Source: Campylobacterota bacterium
Lineage (GTDB): Bacteria > Bdellovibrionota > Bacteriovoracia > Bacteriovoracales > Bacteriovoracaceae
DNA length: 64,000 nucleotides
Assembly: GCA_003650125.1 (NCBI GenBank)
Contig: QNFX01000005.1
Location: forward strand, 20,705-84,704
Direction: 5' to 3'
Shown here one piece after another: positions 42,635 through 52,831 of this stretch (positions within the stretch are counted from its first letter, which is position 1; each line of letters begins with the position of its first letter). The notes under the pieces are model-generated. The model ran no database searches and was not told the origin of the DNA. It saw only the letters and a list, made by a program, of their open reading frames with translations. The translations under genes and the position numbers were made by a program.

Positions 42635-44176
42635 ATGGTAACAAAAGTTAAACTGACCGGGATAGATTTAACGATAGAACAAGTTTATGAGTGGGCCACC
42701 TCGAGTGATAAAGAAATTGAAATCTCGCTTGATGAAGATGCCTTAAAAAGAATGCAGGTATCACGAGATTATGTGCATAAAATCGTAAGCGATGGGAAAC
42801 CTGTCTATGGAATTAATACTGGCTTTGGGGCCCTCTCTGATAAATTTATTGATAAAGAAAACCTTGCTGAATTGCAGGTCAATTTAATTCGCTCTCATTG
42901 CACAGGTGTTGGTAAACCTTTTAATAGAACTATCTCCCGAGCAATTATGATTTTACGGGCCAATTGTTTGGCCTCTGGGTTTTCCGGAATAAACCCAGAA
43001 CTTGTTGTACTCTTACTTGATCTTATAAACCATGGAGTGACTCCGGTTATTCCTGAAAAAGGTTCTGTCGGGGCCTCTGGTGACTTGGCCCCGCTCTCCC
43101 ATATCGCCATCACCTTAATCGGTGAAGGCAAAGTTCTTTACAAGGGAGAATTAATTCCCTCTAAAAAGGCACTGGATAAAATTGGCAAAAAATCTGTTAT
43201 CCTCGGTCCTAAAGATGGACTGGCGCTGATAAATGGAACTGCTGTTATGGCAGGTCTTGGGGCCATTGCCATTTATGAATCTACAAGACTTATGAAGCTT
43301 GCCGATATTTTGGCCACCTTAACTTTAGATTCCCTAAGGGGATCTATGAAGGCCTATGATGAAGACATTGCAAGGCTTAAGCCTCATCCTGGGCAAATCC
43401 GAGTTGCCGCTAATCTAAATAAGTTATTAAAGGGATCCGAAATTATAGGCTCCCATGAAAATTGTGGGAAAGTTCAAGACCCATATTCCCTAAGATGTGT
43501 CCCCCAAGTTCACGGTTCCTGTAGACAGACACTTAGTCATGCCAAAGAGGTTGTCGATATTGAGTTAAACTCGGTAACTGATAATCCTCTTATTTTTCCC
43601 GAGCAAAATAAAGTTATCTCCGGCGGAAATTTCCATGGCGAAGCGCTGGCCTTTTGTATGGATTATTTAAGTATGGGACTTAGTGAGCTTTGCTCAATTA
43701 GTGAAAGACGGGTTGAAAAGATGATGAACCCAACCTTCTCTGATCTTCCCGCCTTTTTGACCAAAGATTCCGGCCTAAATTCCGGGCTTATGATCGCTCA
43801 TGTTACCGCTGCTGCCCTAACCTCTGAAAATAAATATCTTTGTCACCCTGCCAGTGTAGATTCAATTCCTACTTCAACAGATAAAGAGGATCATGTCTCC
43901 ATGGGGGTAACCTCAGGAAGGAAACTGCATGAAGTACTTGAAAATACTAAACACTGTTTGGCCATTGAGCTTCTTTGCAATACTCAGGCACTTGATTTAG
44001 GAAGGCCTTTAAGGTCTTCAAAGGCACTTGAAGCTGTTCACGATCTTGTAAGAGTAAAAGTCCCCTTTATCGATGTTGATCGCATGCTAAGCACTGATAT
44101 AGAAAATCTTGTGGAGCTGATTGACTCCTTTAAAATAGTTGAAACAGTCGAAAAAATAATTGGAGAACTTGATTAA
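42635..44176 (+). CDS. hutH: Histidine ammonia-lyase
   Basis: A 513-residue lyase that converts histidine to trans-urocanate and ammonia. The MIO cofactor tripeptide Ala147-Ser148-Gly149 is in [26 protein letters not shown] and the later [17 protein letters not shown] and [11 protein letters not shown] blocks are also intact. It starts 1 nt after rpe and its TAA overlaps the hutU ATG, making a hutHUI operon attached to the rpe group. Confidence 0.97.
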   Translation: MVTKVKLTGIDLTIEQVYEWATSSDKEIEISLDEDALKRMQVSRDYVHKIVSDGKPVYGINTGFGALSDKFIDKENLAELQVNLIRSHCTGVGKPFNRTISRAIMILRANCLASGFSGINPELVVLLLDLINHGVTPVIPEKGSVGASGDLAPLSHIAITLIGEGKVLYKGELIPSKKALDKIGKKSVILGPKDGLALINGTAVMAGLGAIAIYESTRLMKLADILATLTLDSLRGSMKAYDEDIARLKPHPGQIRVAANLNKLLKGSEIIGSHENCGKVQDPYSLRCVPQVHGSCRQTLSHAKEVVDIELNSVTDNPLIFPEQNKVISGGNFHGEALAFCMDYLSMGLSELCSISERRVEKMMNPTFSDLPAFLTKDSGLNSGLMIAHVTAAALTSENKYLCHPASVDSIPTSTDKEDHVSMGVTSGRKLHEVLENTKHCLAIELLCNTQALDLGRPLRSSKALEAVHDLVRVKVPFIDVDRMLSTDIENLVELIDSFKIVETVEKIIGELD

Positions 44177-45828
44177 TGGAAATACCACTACCTCCTACCG
44201 GAACAAAGCTTAGTTGCAAGGGTTGGCATCAAGAGGCCGCTCTTCGATGTCTTTTAAATAATCTTCATCCTGATGTTGCAGAAGATCGAGATCAGTTGAT
44301 TGTCTATGGTGGAAATGGTCAGGCGGTTAGAAACCACAAGGCGCTAGCAGATACCATTAAGGCCTTACAAAACTTAGAAAACGATGAAACCCTTTTAATG
44401 CAATCAGGGAAACCTGTCGCCGTCCTGCCCTCACATATTCATGGGCCCAGAGTTTTAATCGCCAATTCCAATTTAGTTCCAAAGTGGGCCAACTGGGATC
44501 ACTTTAATAAACTAAAAGATGAAGGAAAAATGATGTATGGCCAGATGACGGCCGGATCTTGGATTTATATTGGGTCCCAAGGTATTTTACAGGGGACCTA
44601 TGAAACTTTTATGGCCGCTGCAGAAAAACACTATGGGATTGGCTCTACTTTAAAAGGAAAACTTGTCTTAACTGCCGGTATCGGTGGCATGGGCGGTGCT
44701 CAACCTCTCGCGGTTAAAATGAGCGATGGAGTTTTTCTAGGTTGTGATGTTGATCCGTCGAGGATGGAAAAAAGATTACAAACTAAATATCTCGATGAAA
44801 TTGCTCCCTCTTTTGAAGATGCTCTTGCGAGGGCGCTTGAGTGTAAAGAAAAAGGCGAGGCCAGATCTATTGGTGTCGAGGGCAATGCTGCTGACTTTTT
44901 CGAATATGTACTAGAAACTGGAGTTGTTCCTGATCTTGTCACAGATCAAACTTCAGCACATGATCCTCTTAATGGTTATATCCCCAGGGAAATGACTCTA
45001 AAAGAGGCCTTAGATCTAAGAGTGAGTGGGCCGAAAAAATATATCGATCTGAGTTATAAAACCATGGGAGATCACGTAAAAGCGATGCTTGGTTTTATGG
45101 ATAAGGGATCTCACGTTTTTGATTATGGAAATAATCTCCGAGCTGGAGCTGAAATTGCTGGTGTAACTAACGCTTTTAATTTCCCAGGCTTTGTCCCCGC
45201 TTATATTAGACCACTTTTTTGTCAGGGCTCGGGACCTTTTAGATGGATTGCCTTAAGTGGGGACCCAGAAGATATCAAGGTTACTGATGAGGCCTTAAAA
45301 GAATTATTTCCAAAAAATAAAAACCTTATTAATTGGTTGAACAAGGCCCAAGAGATGGTGGCCTTTCAAGGGCTTCCCTCAAGAATTTGTTGGCTTAAAT
45401 ATGGCGAACGGGAAAAAGCAGGCCTTTTATTTAATAAACTTGTCCGTGAAGGAAAAGTTAAAGCTCCAATTGTAATTGGTAGAGATCATCTCGACTGTGG
45501 CTCTGTCGCCTCACCAAATAGAGAAACGGAAGGAATGATAGATGGGACTGACGCTGTTAGTGATTGGCCACTACTAAATCTTATGATCAACACTATGGGT
45601 GGCGCCTCCTGGACTAGTTTTCATCATGGCGGTGGAGTTGGCATAGGCTATTCTCAACATGCCGGTATGGTTATTGTGGCCGATGGAAGTGATGATATGG
45701 ACCAGAGACTTAAAAGAGTTTTAAATTCTGATCCTGGAATGGGTATCATTCGCCATGTGGATGCCGGATACCCTGAAGCTATCGAGGAAATGAAACATAC
45801 TAATATTAAATTCCCTTCATTGGATTAG
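44176..45828 (+). CDS. hutU: Urocanate hydratase
   Basis: A 550-residue NAD+-dependent hydratase that turns urocanate into imidazolonepropionate. [46 protein letters not shown] (NAD-binding loop), [14 protein letters not shown] and [23 protein letters not shown] regions match the family throughout; the C-terminal [28 protein letters not shown] block is diagnostic. Start overlaps hutH stop; hutI begins 2 nt after its stop. Confidence 0.97.
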   Translation: MEIPLPPTGTKLSCKGWHQEAALRCLLNNLHPDVAEDRDQLIVYGGNGQAVRNHKALADTIKALQNLENDETLLMQSGKPVAVLPSHIHGPRVLIANSNLVPKWANWDHFNKLKDEGKMMYGQMTAGSWIYIGSQGILQGTYETFMAAAEKHYGIGSTLKGKLVLTAGIGGMGGAQPLAVKMSDGVFLGCDVDPSRMEKRLQTKYLDEIAPSFEDALARALECKEKGEARSIGVEGNAADFFEYVLETGVVPDLVTDQTSAHDPLNGYIPREMTLKEALDLRVSGPKKYIDLSYKTMGDHVKAMLGFMDKGSHVFDYGNNLRAGAEIAGVTNAFNFPGFVPAYIRPLFCQGSGPFRWIALSGDPEDIKVTDEALKELFPKNKNLINWLNKAQEMVAFQGLPSRICWLKYGEREKAGLLFNKLVREGKVKAPIVIGRDHLDCGSVASPNRETEGMIDGTDAVSDWPLLNLMINTMGGASWTSFHHGGGVGIGYSQHAGMVIVADGSDDMDQRLKRVLNSDPGMGIIRHVDAGYPEAIEEMKHTNIKFPSLD

Positions 45829-45830
45829 AT

Positions 45831-47039
45831 ATGCAGGTTTTTAGAAATTTTTCGCAAATCATAACTCTGGATTCTGCCTTTGCTAAAGATGGCCGAAACT
45901 TAGTTCCAAAAGATCTATCAATCATTTCAAATGCCAGCGTGGTCTTTGATGACAAAGAAATTCTCTGGGTGGGAAAAGATATTGATTTTCCTGCACAATA
46001 CCAGGTGCTCGATGCTAAAGACTGCAGTGGAAAAATTTTGTTCCCAGAGCTTGTGGACTGTCATACTCATCTAGTTTTTGGAGGGGATCGCTCAAACGAA
46101 TACGCCATGAGGTTAAATGGTGCCGGCTACGAAGAGATCGCTAAGACCGGTGGAGGGATCATCTCCACCATGAAAAAAACTTCTACGCTGTCTCGAGATG
46201 AACTCTTTAACCTTGGGTGTGAGAGGATTGAACGTATTAACTCCTATGGAATCGGTACTATTGAAATAAAAAGTGGATATGGACTTAACCTTGAAAAAGA
46301 AAAAGAGCTCACTTTAATTATCGATGACCTTAAAAAGAAATTTGCAGAAAAAGTTCAAATTAAAAATACTTATATGGCCGCCCATGCTGTTCCTCCGGGA
46401 TTTTCTTCCTCTAAAGACTACCTAGATGATGTTGTCATTCCCTTGCTTAAAGATCTCGCGCCTCAAGGAATTATTGATGCTGTAGATATCTTTTATGAAA
46501 AAGGATATTTTACCCATGAGGATTGCGAAGAACTTTTTAAAGTTAGCAAAGAACTCAAAATCCCCTGTAAAGGTCATATGGATGAATTCTATGATAACAA
46601 AGGTGCTCTGCTTGGAGTAAAATATAATGCCTTAAGCGTGGATCACCTTCTAAATACTGATCTCGATGGAATCAAGGCCCTCGCAAGCTCTAAAACCGTT
46701 ACCACACTTCTTCCAGGTACCGGTTTTTTCCTGGGAGTTAATCAGGCCAATGCCCGTGCCTTTTTGGATGCTGGCTGCAAAGTCGCCATCGGTTCTGACT
46801 ACAACCCCGGTTCCTGTCACTGGGATAATGTTTTAATGATTGCCTCAATGGCAGCACCAAAATATGAAATGAATCTGGCCGAGCTTTGGGCCTCCATTAC
46901 ATTAAATGCTGCCCATGCCTTAGGACTTACTTCTCAGGGAGTTATTAAAAAGGGATTCAGTCCAAGGTTTACAATTTTTGCTACAGATTCTGTCGATCAA
47001 ATTACTTACAATTGGGGAAAAAACTTTAGTTTGTCCTGA
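45831..47039 (+). CDS. hutI: Imidazolonepropionase
   Basis: A 402-residue amidohydrolase that opens imidazolonepropionate to N-formiminoglutamate. LVDCHTHLVFGGDRSNEYAMR carries the first metal His pair, GIGTIEIKSGYGLNLEKE is the family block, and AVPPGF, KGHMDEF, LSVDHLLNT and AIGSDYNPGSCHW supply the remaining ligands. No hutG or hutF follows, so the last step must be encoded elsewhere. Its final 14 bp overlap the opposing thioredoxin-like gene. Confidence 0.96.
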   Translation: MQVFRNFSQIITLDSAFAKDGRNLVPKDLSIISNASVVFDDKEILWVGKDIDFPAQYQVLDAKDCSGKILFPELVDCHTHLVFGGDRSNEYAMRLNGAGYEEIAKTGGGIISTMKKTSTLSRDELFNLGCERIERINSYGIGTIEIKSGYGLNLEKEKELTLIIDDLKKKFAEKVQIKNTYMAAHAVPPGFSSSKDYLDDVVIPLLKDLAPQGIIDAVDIFYEKGYFTHEDCEELFKVSKELKIPCKGHMDEFYDNKGALLGVKYNALSVDHLLNTDLDGIKALASSKTVTTLLPGTGFFLGVNQANARAFLDAGCKVAIGSDYNPGSCHWDNVLMIASMAAPKYEMNLAELWASITLNAAHALGLTSQGVIKKGFSPRFTIFATDSVDQITYNWGKNFSLS

Positions 47040-47604
47040 CAACGGCTCTAGACTTTTCAATTAGTTTATTAAAATTATTACCTATTTCAACAGAACTAAA
47101 ATCATGAGGGCCTTTCATCACCTCTAGTACTTTCCCTTGATAAAAGATTATCGTTAGTGGAATCGAGGTAACATCAAACTCAGATAGAATTCCTCCCGAT
47201 GGATCGGCCACATTGGGAAAATTAAATTTATATTTTCTGCTAACTTTTTTAATTTCCTTGAGATGATTTTCTTCATCGGAATTAACACCGATGATAAAGA
47301 TCTCATCCTTTTTAAATTTTTGTCGAAGATCCACAATAGATGGAAATTCTTCAAGACAAGGAGTACACCACGAGGCCCAGAAATTCAGCATGACAATCGG
47401 AGCAGCAATTTCTTTTAATCTTATTTTATCTCCTGAAATAGTCTCAAAAGTCGTTTTTGAAAATATCCTTTCATATTTTTTAATAATTTTAGGGTGAACC
47501 AATTTTTCTTTTTTGGCCTGAGCAAAAAGGTCAAAGGCAACTTGCCCGCAAAGAAAGCCCGTAAAGCCCATTATGAATATAACAATTGGAAAATATTTCT
47601 TCAT
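47026..47604 (-). CDS. TlpA/ResA-like thioredoxin-fold protein
   Basis: 192 residues with an N-terminal membrane anchor or uncleaved signal (about 5-22) and a periplasmic thioredoxin domain. The active site is Cys80-Thr-Pro-Cys83 in MLNFWASWCTPCLEEF, and the cis-Pro loop is TSIPLTIIF. It should reduce or isomerise disulfides in the envelope, as TlpA/ResA do for cytochrome c maturation or secreted proteins. No cytochrome genes are near. Cysteine-rich secreted proteins in the window could be clients (inference). Confidence 0.88.
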   Translation of the reverse strand: MKKYFPIVIFIMGFTGFLCGQVAFDLFAQAKKEKLVHPKIIKKYERIFSKTTFETISGDKIRLKEIAAPIVMLNFWASWCTPCLEEFPSIVDLRQKFKKDEIFIIGVNSDEENHLKEIKKVSRKYKFNFPNVADPSGGILSEFDVTSIPLTIIFYQGKVLEVMKGPHDFSSVEIGNNFNKLIEKSRAVVRTN

Positions 47605-47675
47605 TTTTTAACCAAGGATGATCCTTTATAATTTAGTAATATACAACAATTTTTATCTTTTGAGGTTTATAAAAG

Positions 47676-47873
47676 TTGGAACCACCAGTACCAGAAGTTA
47701 GTTTAAAGAATGATTCAGGTCAAACAGTTCTTGAATTCGTTCTTCTATTAACCGTGATCTTGATGCTCTCCATCATGCTGACCGGTGGACTTAACGGTCG
47801 CCTCGCAATTCGCTGGAAATCTCTTATAGAAGTGATCTCCTGGCCCTCAGATACTCCCATTGTAGTTCGGTAA
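47676..47873 (+). CDS. Flp-like small prepilin (type IVb / TadE-like)
   Basis: 65 residues starting at TTG with GAGG 10 nt upstream. A 15-residue leader ends in Gly15, followed by QTVLEF and a hydrophobic helix (VLLLTVILMLSIML). This matches prepilin processing sites: Gly at -1, Glu at +5 of the mature protein and a long hydrophobic helix. Flp pilins (SGATAIEY) share the pattern and the mature length of about 50 residues. No other pilus gene is adjacent; it lies between tlpA and glpK. The pattern match is good, but as a single short gene it needs confirmation. Confidence 0.6.
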   Translation: MEPPVPEVSLKNDSGQTVLEFVLLLTVILMLSIMLTGGLNGRLAIRWKSLIEVISWPSDTPIVVR

Positions 47874-47916
47874 TATCCATGATTAAAATTAGAAAATTAT
47901 ATAAGAGGTCCAAATC

Positions 47917-49401
47917 ATGGGTTATATTCTCTCAATTGACCAGGGTACCACTGGAACCACTAGTCTTTTAATCGATGCCAAAACATTTAGGTTAAAAGGT
48001 AAAAAAAATCAGGAATTTCCTCAAATATTTCCCAAACCGGGCCTTGTTGAGCACAACTTGAATGATATCTGGGCATCAGTTGAACAAACGATAGAAAGCC
48101 TTTTAAAAGCAGAAAATGTCCAAGCTGAAGATATCGTTGCCATTGGAATAACCAACCAGCGAGAGACGATCTGTGCTTTTGATAAGACAGGAAGACCTCT
48201 GGCCAATGCTATTGTCTGGCAAGATCGAAGAACTAGTGATTTTTGTGATTCCCTTAAGTCTCAGGAAGATTTTATAAAGGAAAAAACCGGGCTACCTATT
48301 GATCCTTATTTTTCAGGAACCAAAATGAAATGGTTACTTGAAAATAGCGATAAGGTAAAAAGCGCTGCTAAAAGCGGTGATCTCTTATTTGGTACCATTG
48401 AAACCTATCTTCTCTACCGGTTAACAGGATGCCAGTCATATTGTACTGAAGGTTCCAATGCCTCTAGAACTCTTTTGATGAATTTAAAAACTTGTCAGTG
48501 GGATGAAAAACTCCTTGAGCTTTTTCATATTAATAAAAATACCCTACCTGAAATTAAAGATTCATTTGGTCATTTTGGAAAAACTTCCGGCCTTTCTTTT
48601 TTACCTAATGGCATCCCCATCACTGGTATACTAGGAGATCAACAAGCTGCACTTTTTGGCCAGGCCGGATATCAAACAGGTGATATGAAATGCACCTATG
48701 GTACCGGTGCTTTTATGTTGCTCAATACCGGAGACACCATTAAAAAATCCGAGTATGGCCTTCTCTCCACTGTTGCCTATGTAGATAAAGGAAAAGCTAT
48801 CTACGCCTTAGAGGGGTCTTGTTATATCGCTGGAGCTGCAGTCCAGTGGCTTCGAGACAACCTACAAATTATTGGCAAGGCCTTAGAAGTAGAAGCTTTG
48901 GCGCTAGAAGTTGGCGATCTTGATGAAATGGAACATATTCTCTTTTTTCCTTTTTTTACCGGAATCGGTTCTCCTTACTGGAATGCAAATGCTAAAGCGG
49001 CGATTATAGGTTTAACTCGAGATTCTGGCAGACCTCACATGGCACGTGCCTGTCTTGATGGAATCGCCCTTTCGATTAACGATTTAATCGAATCTATGAG
49101 ACGTGATGCCAAACTTGAAATAAGTGAACTAAAAGTTGATGGTGGGGCCACCAATAATAATCTTTTACTTAACATTCAGGCATCGGTTTCAGGTCTAACC
49201 ATGATTAGACCAAAAATCTTAGAAACTACCGGGTATGGTGCGGCCTTAGCAGCAGCAGTTGGCGCTAAGCTGATTTCCATGGATAAAATTGCAGAGCTTT
49301 GGGAAAAAGATAAAGAGTTTATTCCTAAGGACTCCTGGACACCTTTTTATGAAAGAAAGGTGATCCAGTGGAAAAAGATTATTAAGAAGCTTTTTCTTTA
49401 A
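47917..49401 (+). CDS. glpK: Glycerol kinase
   Basis: A 494-residue FGGY-family kinase that phosphorylates glycerol to glycerol-3-phosphate. Hallmarks: YILSIDQGTTGTTSLLID phosphate loop, NQRETICAFD and AIVWQDRRT, LRDNLQII, GLTRDSGRPHMARACLDGIA and the KVDGGATNNNLL adenine-binding block. GAGG precedes the ATG. It stands alone, with no glpF or glpD nearby. It overlaps the opposing ligA by 20 bp. Confidence 0.96.
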   Translation: MGYILSIDQGTTGTTSLLIDAKTFRLKGKKNQEFPQIFPKPGLVEHNLNDIWASVEQTIESLLKAENVQAEDIVAIGITNQRETICAFDKTGRPLANAIVWQDRRTSDFCDSLKSQEDFIKEKTGLPIDPYFSGTKMKWLLENSDKVKSAAKSGDLLFGTIETYLLYRLTGCQSYCTEGSNASRTLLMNLKTCQWDEKLLELFHINKNTLPEIKDSFGHFGKTSGLSFLPNGIPITGILGDQQAALFGQAGYQTGDMKCTYGTGAFMLLNTGDTIKKSEYGLLSTVAYVDKGKAIYALEGSCYIAGAAVQWLRDNLQIIGKALEVEALALEVGDLDEMEHILFFPFFTGIGSPYWNANAKAAIIGLTRDSGRPHMARACLDGIALSINDLIESMRRDAKLEISELKVDGGATNNNLLLNIQASVSGLTMIRPKILETTGYGAALAAAVGAKLISMDKIAELWEKDKEFIPKDSWTPFYERKVIQWKKIIKKLFL

Positions 49402-51274
49402 GTAGAGAGACCAATCCGTTCTCTGAAACAACTGGAATATTTAACTTATTTGCCTTAATAAATTTAGAGGAATTAGAACTTGCTTCATTGGTCAAAAGAT
49501 AATCAGTACTGCTTGATACAGAACTGACGATAATTCCCCCCGCCTCTCGTATTTTTCCTTCTATGATTGATCTTTTCTCCGTTAGAGAACCAGTAATACA
49601 GATTTTCTTTCCACTTAGTCGGGTGTTTGCTTCCACCACCTTGGAAAACTTAAAACCAACATTGATGAGTTCATCAATAAGAGGAAATTTCTCCGAGAGA
49701 GAGCTTAAAAAATCCTGAGATGATTTCTCAGCGAAGGATTCAATATTCATCAAGTTATCTACCGTCAGTTTTTTTATTTTGGCGATGGTGTTGTATCCTT
49801 CACTCACCACTTTTTCACATTTGTTATAGGCGCCACCAGTTATCCCAAGACTAGATAAAAAGGTAGTGAGATCTGCTTTTTTTGATTCCTCTATCGTCCC
49901 TATGAGCTTGGAGGCCAGTTTATCTTTGACCTTATCCAGCTCCATCAGCTGCTCTTTTTTCAAGTGATAGAGGTCAGAAATATTTTTAACTAGGCCCGCG
50001 GACATGAGCTCATCCAATCTTTTAGAGCTGAGATCCTCAATCCCTATTTTTTGAATAAAATTTAAAATAGATTCCTTATTTCTACCGGGGCAATCCTGAT
50101 TGGAACACAAAAGACGTATGTCATCTATGATGGTTTTTGAATTACAGCTAGGACATTTATTCGGTATTTCAAATTTATTTTTAGAAGACTTTTTAACCTC
50201 TAAAAATTTAGGAATGACTTCTCCTGATCTTATAATTTCAATAAGATCTCCTGTTTTTAAATTATGCTGGGCCACCATACCGTAGTTATGAAAAGTAACT
50301 CGAGATAATTTAGCACCTGAGAGCTCCACAGGTTCCACATTTGCTACCGGAGTTAGATATCCATTTCGAGATATTGACCAAGAGATATCTTTAATCTTAG
50401 TAACCGCTGATTCCCCTTGAAACTTAAACGCAATCTTATAACGAGGGTGATGAGCGGTATGACCTAGGCGATCGTGAAGATCTAAATCGTTAAAAGAAAA
50501 AACCAGGCCGTCGATTTGATATTCACCAGTGGACATGAAATCTTCTGCCCTTTTTATCGCGGGCCTTATAGAAGTAAAATCTTTATGTAATTCGACCTCC
50601 GCAACTTGAAAACCTAACTCTTTTAACTGTTTAAATTTCTCCATTTCAGTTTTTAAGGGCCTGCCATCAACCACATAGTCAAAGGCCTGAAATTCTAAAA
50701 AGCGACAAAGTTCTAAGTTTTCTTTTCGCCCCATAAATCCTGCTACTATATTTCGCTGGGAAGTAGGTTTTTCAAGCCCCATAGAGACCATCTCATTCGA
50801 GAGATGAAAAAAATCAGCTTCGGTGCAATAAATCTCTCCTCTAATCTCTATTGTTTCTTTGCTACTTAAAGTATTTGGAACATTTGGCACCCAAAGAATT
50901 TTAGGAGTTATATTTTCTCCATAACTTCCATCTCCTCTGGTTTTAGCAAGAGTTAGTATTTTATTTTCATAAATAAGTGAGCAGGCCACGCCATCAAGTT
51001 TATAGGTGGAAACGACTTCTCGATCTTTCATCCAGGATTTAAGGCCCTTTTCTTCATAGGTCTTTTCAAGTGAGAGCATTTTTCTCGCATGCTTAACTTT
51101 GTTATTTGAAAGCGCTGTTGTCCCCACAACTTTTAAGGCCTTATTGTCGGGATCAAGACTTCTCAACTCATCTTCAAACTTGTCATATTTAGCATCAGAG
51201 ATTTCCGGTTTGCCCTGATAGTAGTGAATTTTATGGTGGAGTATAAGCTCTTCCAGCTCTTTAATACGACTCAT
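49382..51274 (-). CDS. ligA: NAD+-dependent DNA ligase (divergent LigA)
   Basis: A 630-residue ligase that seals nicks with NAD+. The N-terminal Ia domain (IHYYQGKPEISDAKYDKFEDEL), adenylylated Lys92 in YKLDG, KTRGDGSYGENIT, the Cys4 zinc finger (CPSCNSKT.. CSNQDCPGR), helix-hairpin-helix repeats and a C-terminal BRCT (LSGKKICITGSLTEKRS) are all present in order. It is shorter than usual (about 670), and the active-site strand reads STYKLDG, whereas most LigA have EPKLDG. It is either the sole, divergent LigA or a second copy. Confidence 0.9.
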   Translation of the reverse strand: MSRIKELEELILHHKIHYYQGKPEISDAKYDKFEDELRSLDPDNKALKVVGTTALSNNKVKHARKMLSLEKTYEEKGLKSWMKDREVVSTYKLDGVACSLIYENKILTLAKTRGDGSYGENITPKILWVPNVPNTLSSKETIEIRGEIYCTEADFFHLSNEMVSMGLEKPTSQRNIVAGFMGRKENLELCRFLEFQAFDYVVDGRPLKTEMEKFKQLKELGFQVAEVELHKDFTSIRPAIKRAEDFMSTGEYQIDGLVFSFNDLDLHDRLGHTAHHPRYKIAFKFQGESAVTKIKDISWSISRNGYLTPVANVEPVELSGAKLSRVTFHNYGMVAQHNLKTGDLIEIIRSGEVIPKFLEVKKSSKNKFEIPNKCPSCNSKTIIDDIRLLCSNQDCPGRNKESILNFIQKIGIEDLSSKRLDELMSAGLVKNISDLYHLKKEQLMELDKVKDKLASKLIGTIEESKKADLTTFLSSLGITGGAYNKCEKVVSEGYNTIAKIKKLTVDNLMNIESFAEKSSQDFLSSLSEKFPLIDELINVGFKFSKVVEANTRLSGKKICITGSLTEKRSIIEGKIREAGGIIVSSVSSSTDYLLTNEASSNSSKFIKANKLNIPVVSENGLVSLLKEKAS

Positions 51275-51293
51275 GTGACATTTCTCCTATTTC

Positions 51294-52724
51294 TTAAAAA
51301 TAGTAAGTTGCACCTAATAATAAGGAGAAATCTTTATACCTGATATCTGTGCTAGGAGCAATATTGTCCCAACTATTGCCCCACCAAGCAATAGAAGCGT
51401 CAAAAGTAAGAAAGGATTTAAATAAATAATTAAACATGAGTTCTAAAAAATAACCAGGAGGGCCATTTTTATCCTTGGTGGTAGAAAGTAGCATATCTCC
51501 ATAGAGGGAGGTTCTAAAATATTTACCAATAGGAATTACCCCTTTTATACCAAGCAATACGCCCCAAAAGTTAGCATCTATAGGCCCATAATCTTCCACG
51601 TATTCCGGACGATAAAAATACGATCCCCATCCCAATAAAATATCTATCTGTGGGCCAGAAAAAAATCCCGTGGGTAAAAATCTATAACCACCTTTAATTT
51701 TAAAATATCCTCTGCTCTCGTTATCATCTGGTAAATAATTATTGGATCCTAAAGTACCTACTCTGCCGGCAACGTCCATTCCCGCCCACCAATTCTCAGT
51801 TAACCACACCTCTCCTTTAAGGCGAGCGCCAAAAAGCATTCCATCGAATCTATTTTGAAAATTGTAGATATCTACTGTCTGTGATCCACCACCAAAATCA
51901 AGCGCGATCGAAAGATAACCATAACGAGGTGCTTGTTCTTTTTTAGCAAGAGGTGCAATAGGTTCTGATTGGCCCTTCTCTCCCGAGATGCCCCAATCAT
52001 CAATCTGTGGTTTTTCACTAGATAAGTATCCTGTCATTTTCGCTGTAGCTTTAAAAGGCCTAACACTAGTAATTTCAGCAGTCCCAATTTCTCTTTTTTC
52101 CCAGATAACTTCATCTAAGATCGGATGTTTTTTCTTACCTACAGCACGAGAAATTTTTAAATATTGGCCTGGGGTCATGCCAAGATTTTCCCCCACGTTA
52201 ATAACTAATTCTTCCCCTGAAATTTTGATGACTCGACCATCATAGGGAATCTTTTTTGAATATTCATTCAACCAGTCAATAGCAGTTAATGCGAGATTAT
52301 TTTCTCTATCAGAGGTCAGGTCTTTTTCATCTTGAAATAAAATATCTGAACCATTTTCTCCCATAATCTTCATTTGTATTTTAGTCATATCACCGCGGTT
52401 TATAAGGCTAATTTTGATCAAAGATCCCGCATTAGTGGTATTTGCTATTATTTTTAAGACATCAGGACTGTTTAAATGATCACCTAAGTTTTCTTGATAG
52501 TTATTTAAAATATCTAAAATCTTTGAATTCGATCTATAATAACACCAGCCGCCTTTTTTAAGCTCTCGTTCTAGTTCTAAAAAAAGACTATATCCCAGGG
52601 CCTCCCCGCCAGTTTCAATCACAGGTAGAAGCAGACAATGCCGAAAATTATATTTGGCATAAAGGGGGGCAGAAATTAAAAATATGATTAGAAAAAGTAT
52701 CCTTTTCAGTTTTATTCCTCGCAC
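51294..52724 (-). CDS. Exported two-part protein: FlgT-like N-terminal part and barrel-like C-terminus
   Basis: 476 residues with a signal peptide (KRILFLIIFLISAPLYA). Residues about 30-150 look like a CsgG/FlgT-type mixed fold; GRVIKISGEELVINVGENLGMTPGQYLKI (about 158-186) resembles the C-terminal domain of FlgT. Residues about 250-476 alternate as a beta barrel ending in LLLGATYYF. The start is uncertain: GTG 52724 has no clear Shine-Dalgarno, whereas a CTG at 52709, with AGGA 6 nt upstream, would begin exactly at the signal peptide. No firm family is recognised. Confidence 0.7.
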   Translation of the reverse strand: MRGIKLKRILFLIIFLISAPLYAKYNFRHCLLLPVIETGGEALGYSLFLELERELKKGGWCYYRSNSKILDILNNYQENLGDHLNSPDVLKIIANTTNAGSLIKISLINRGDMTKIQMKIMGENGSDILFQDEKDLTSDRENNLALTAIDWLNEYSKKIPYDGRVIKISGEELVINVGENLGMTPGQYLKISRAVGKKKHPILDEVIWEKREIGTAEITSVRPFKATAKMTGYLSSEKPQIDDWGISGEKGQSEPIAPLAKKEQAPRYGYLSIALDFGGGSQTVDIYNFQNRFDGMLFGARLKGEVWLTENWWAGMDVAGRVGTLGSNNYLPDDNESRGYFKIKGGYRFLPTGFFSGPQIDILLGWGSYFYRPEYVEDYGPIDANFWGVLLGIKGVIPIGKYFRTSLYGDMLLSTTKDKNGPPGYFLELMFNYLFKSFLTFDASIAWWGNSWDNIAPSTDIRYKDFSLLLGATYYF

Positions 52725-52831
52725 GTTATTATTTAGATACTTAAATTTTAGGCCATCAATGGGAAAATATCATGTTTTTATTTTTGAGAACGTATTATTA
52801 TTAAACAATCCCGACCTAAAAGGTTTTGCCA

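Noticed and set aside
42635..47039. Hut operon as a horizontally acquired island
   Set aside because: Base and codon use and GGCC density match the neighbours, and the genes are tightly coupled to rpe; nothing marks an insertion.
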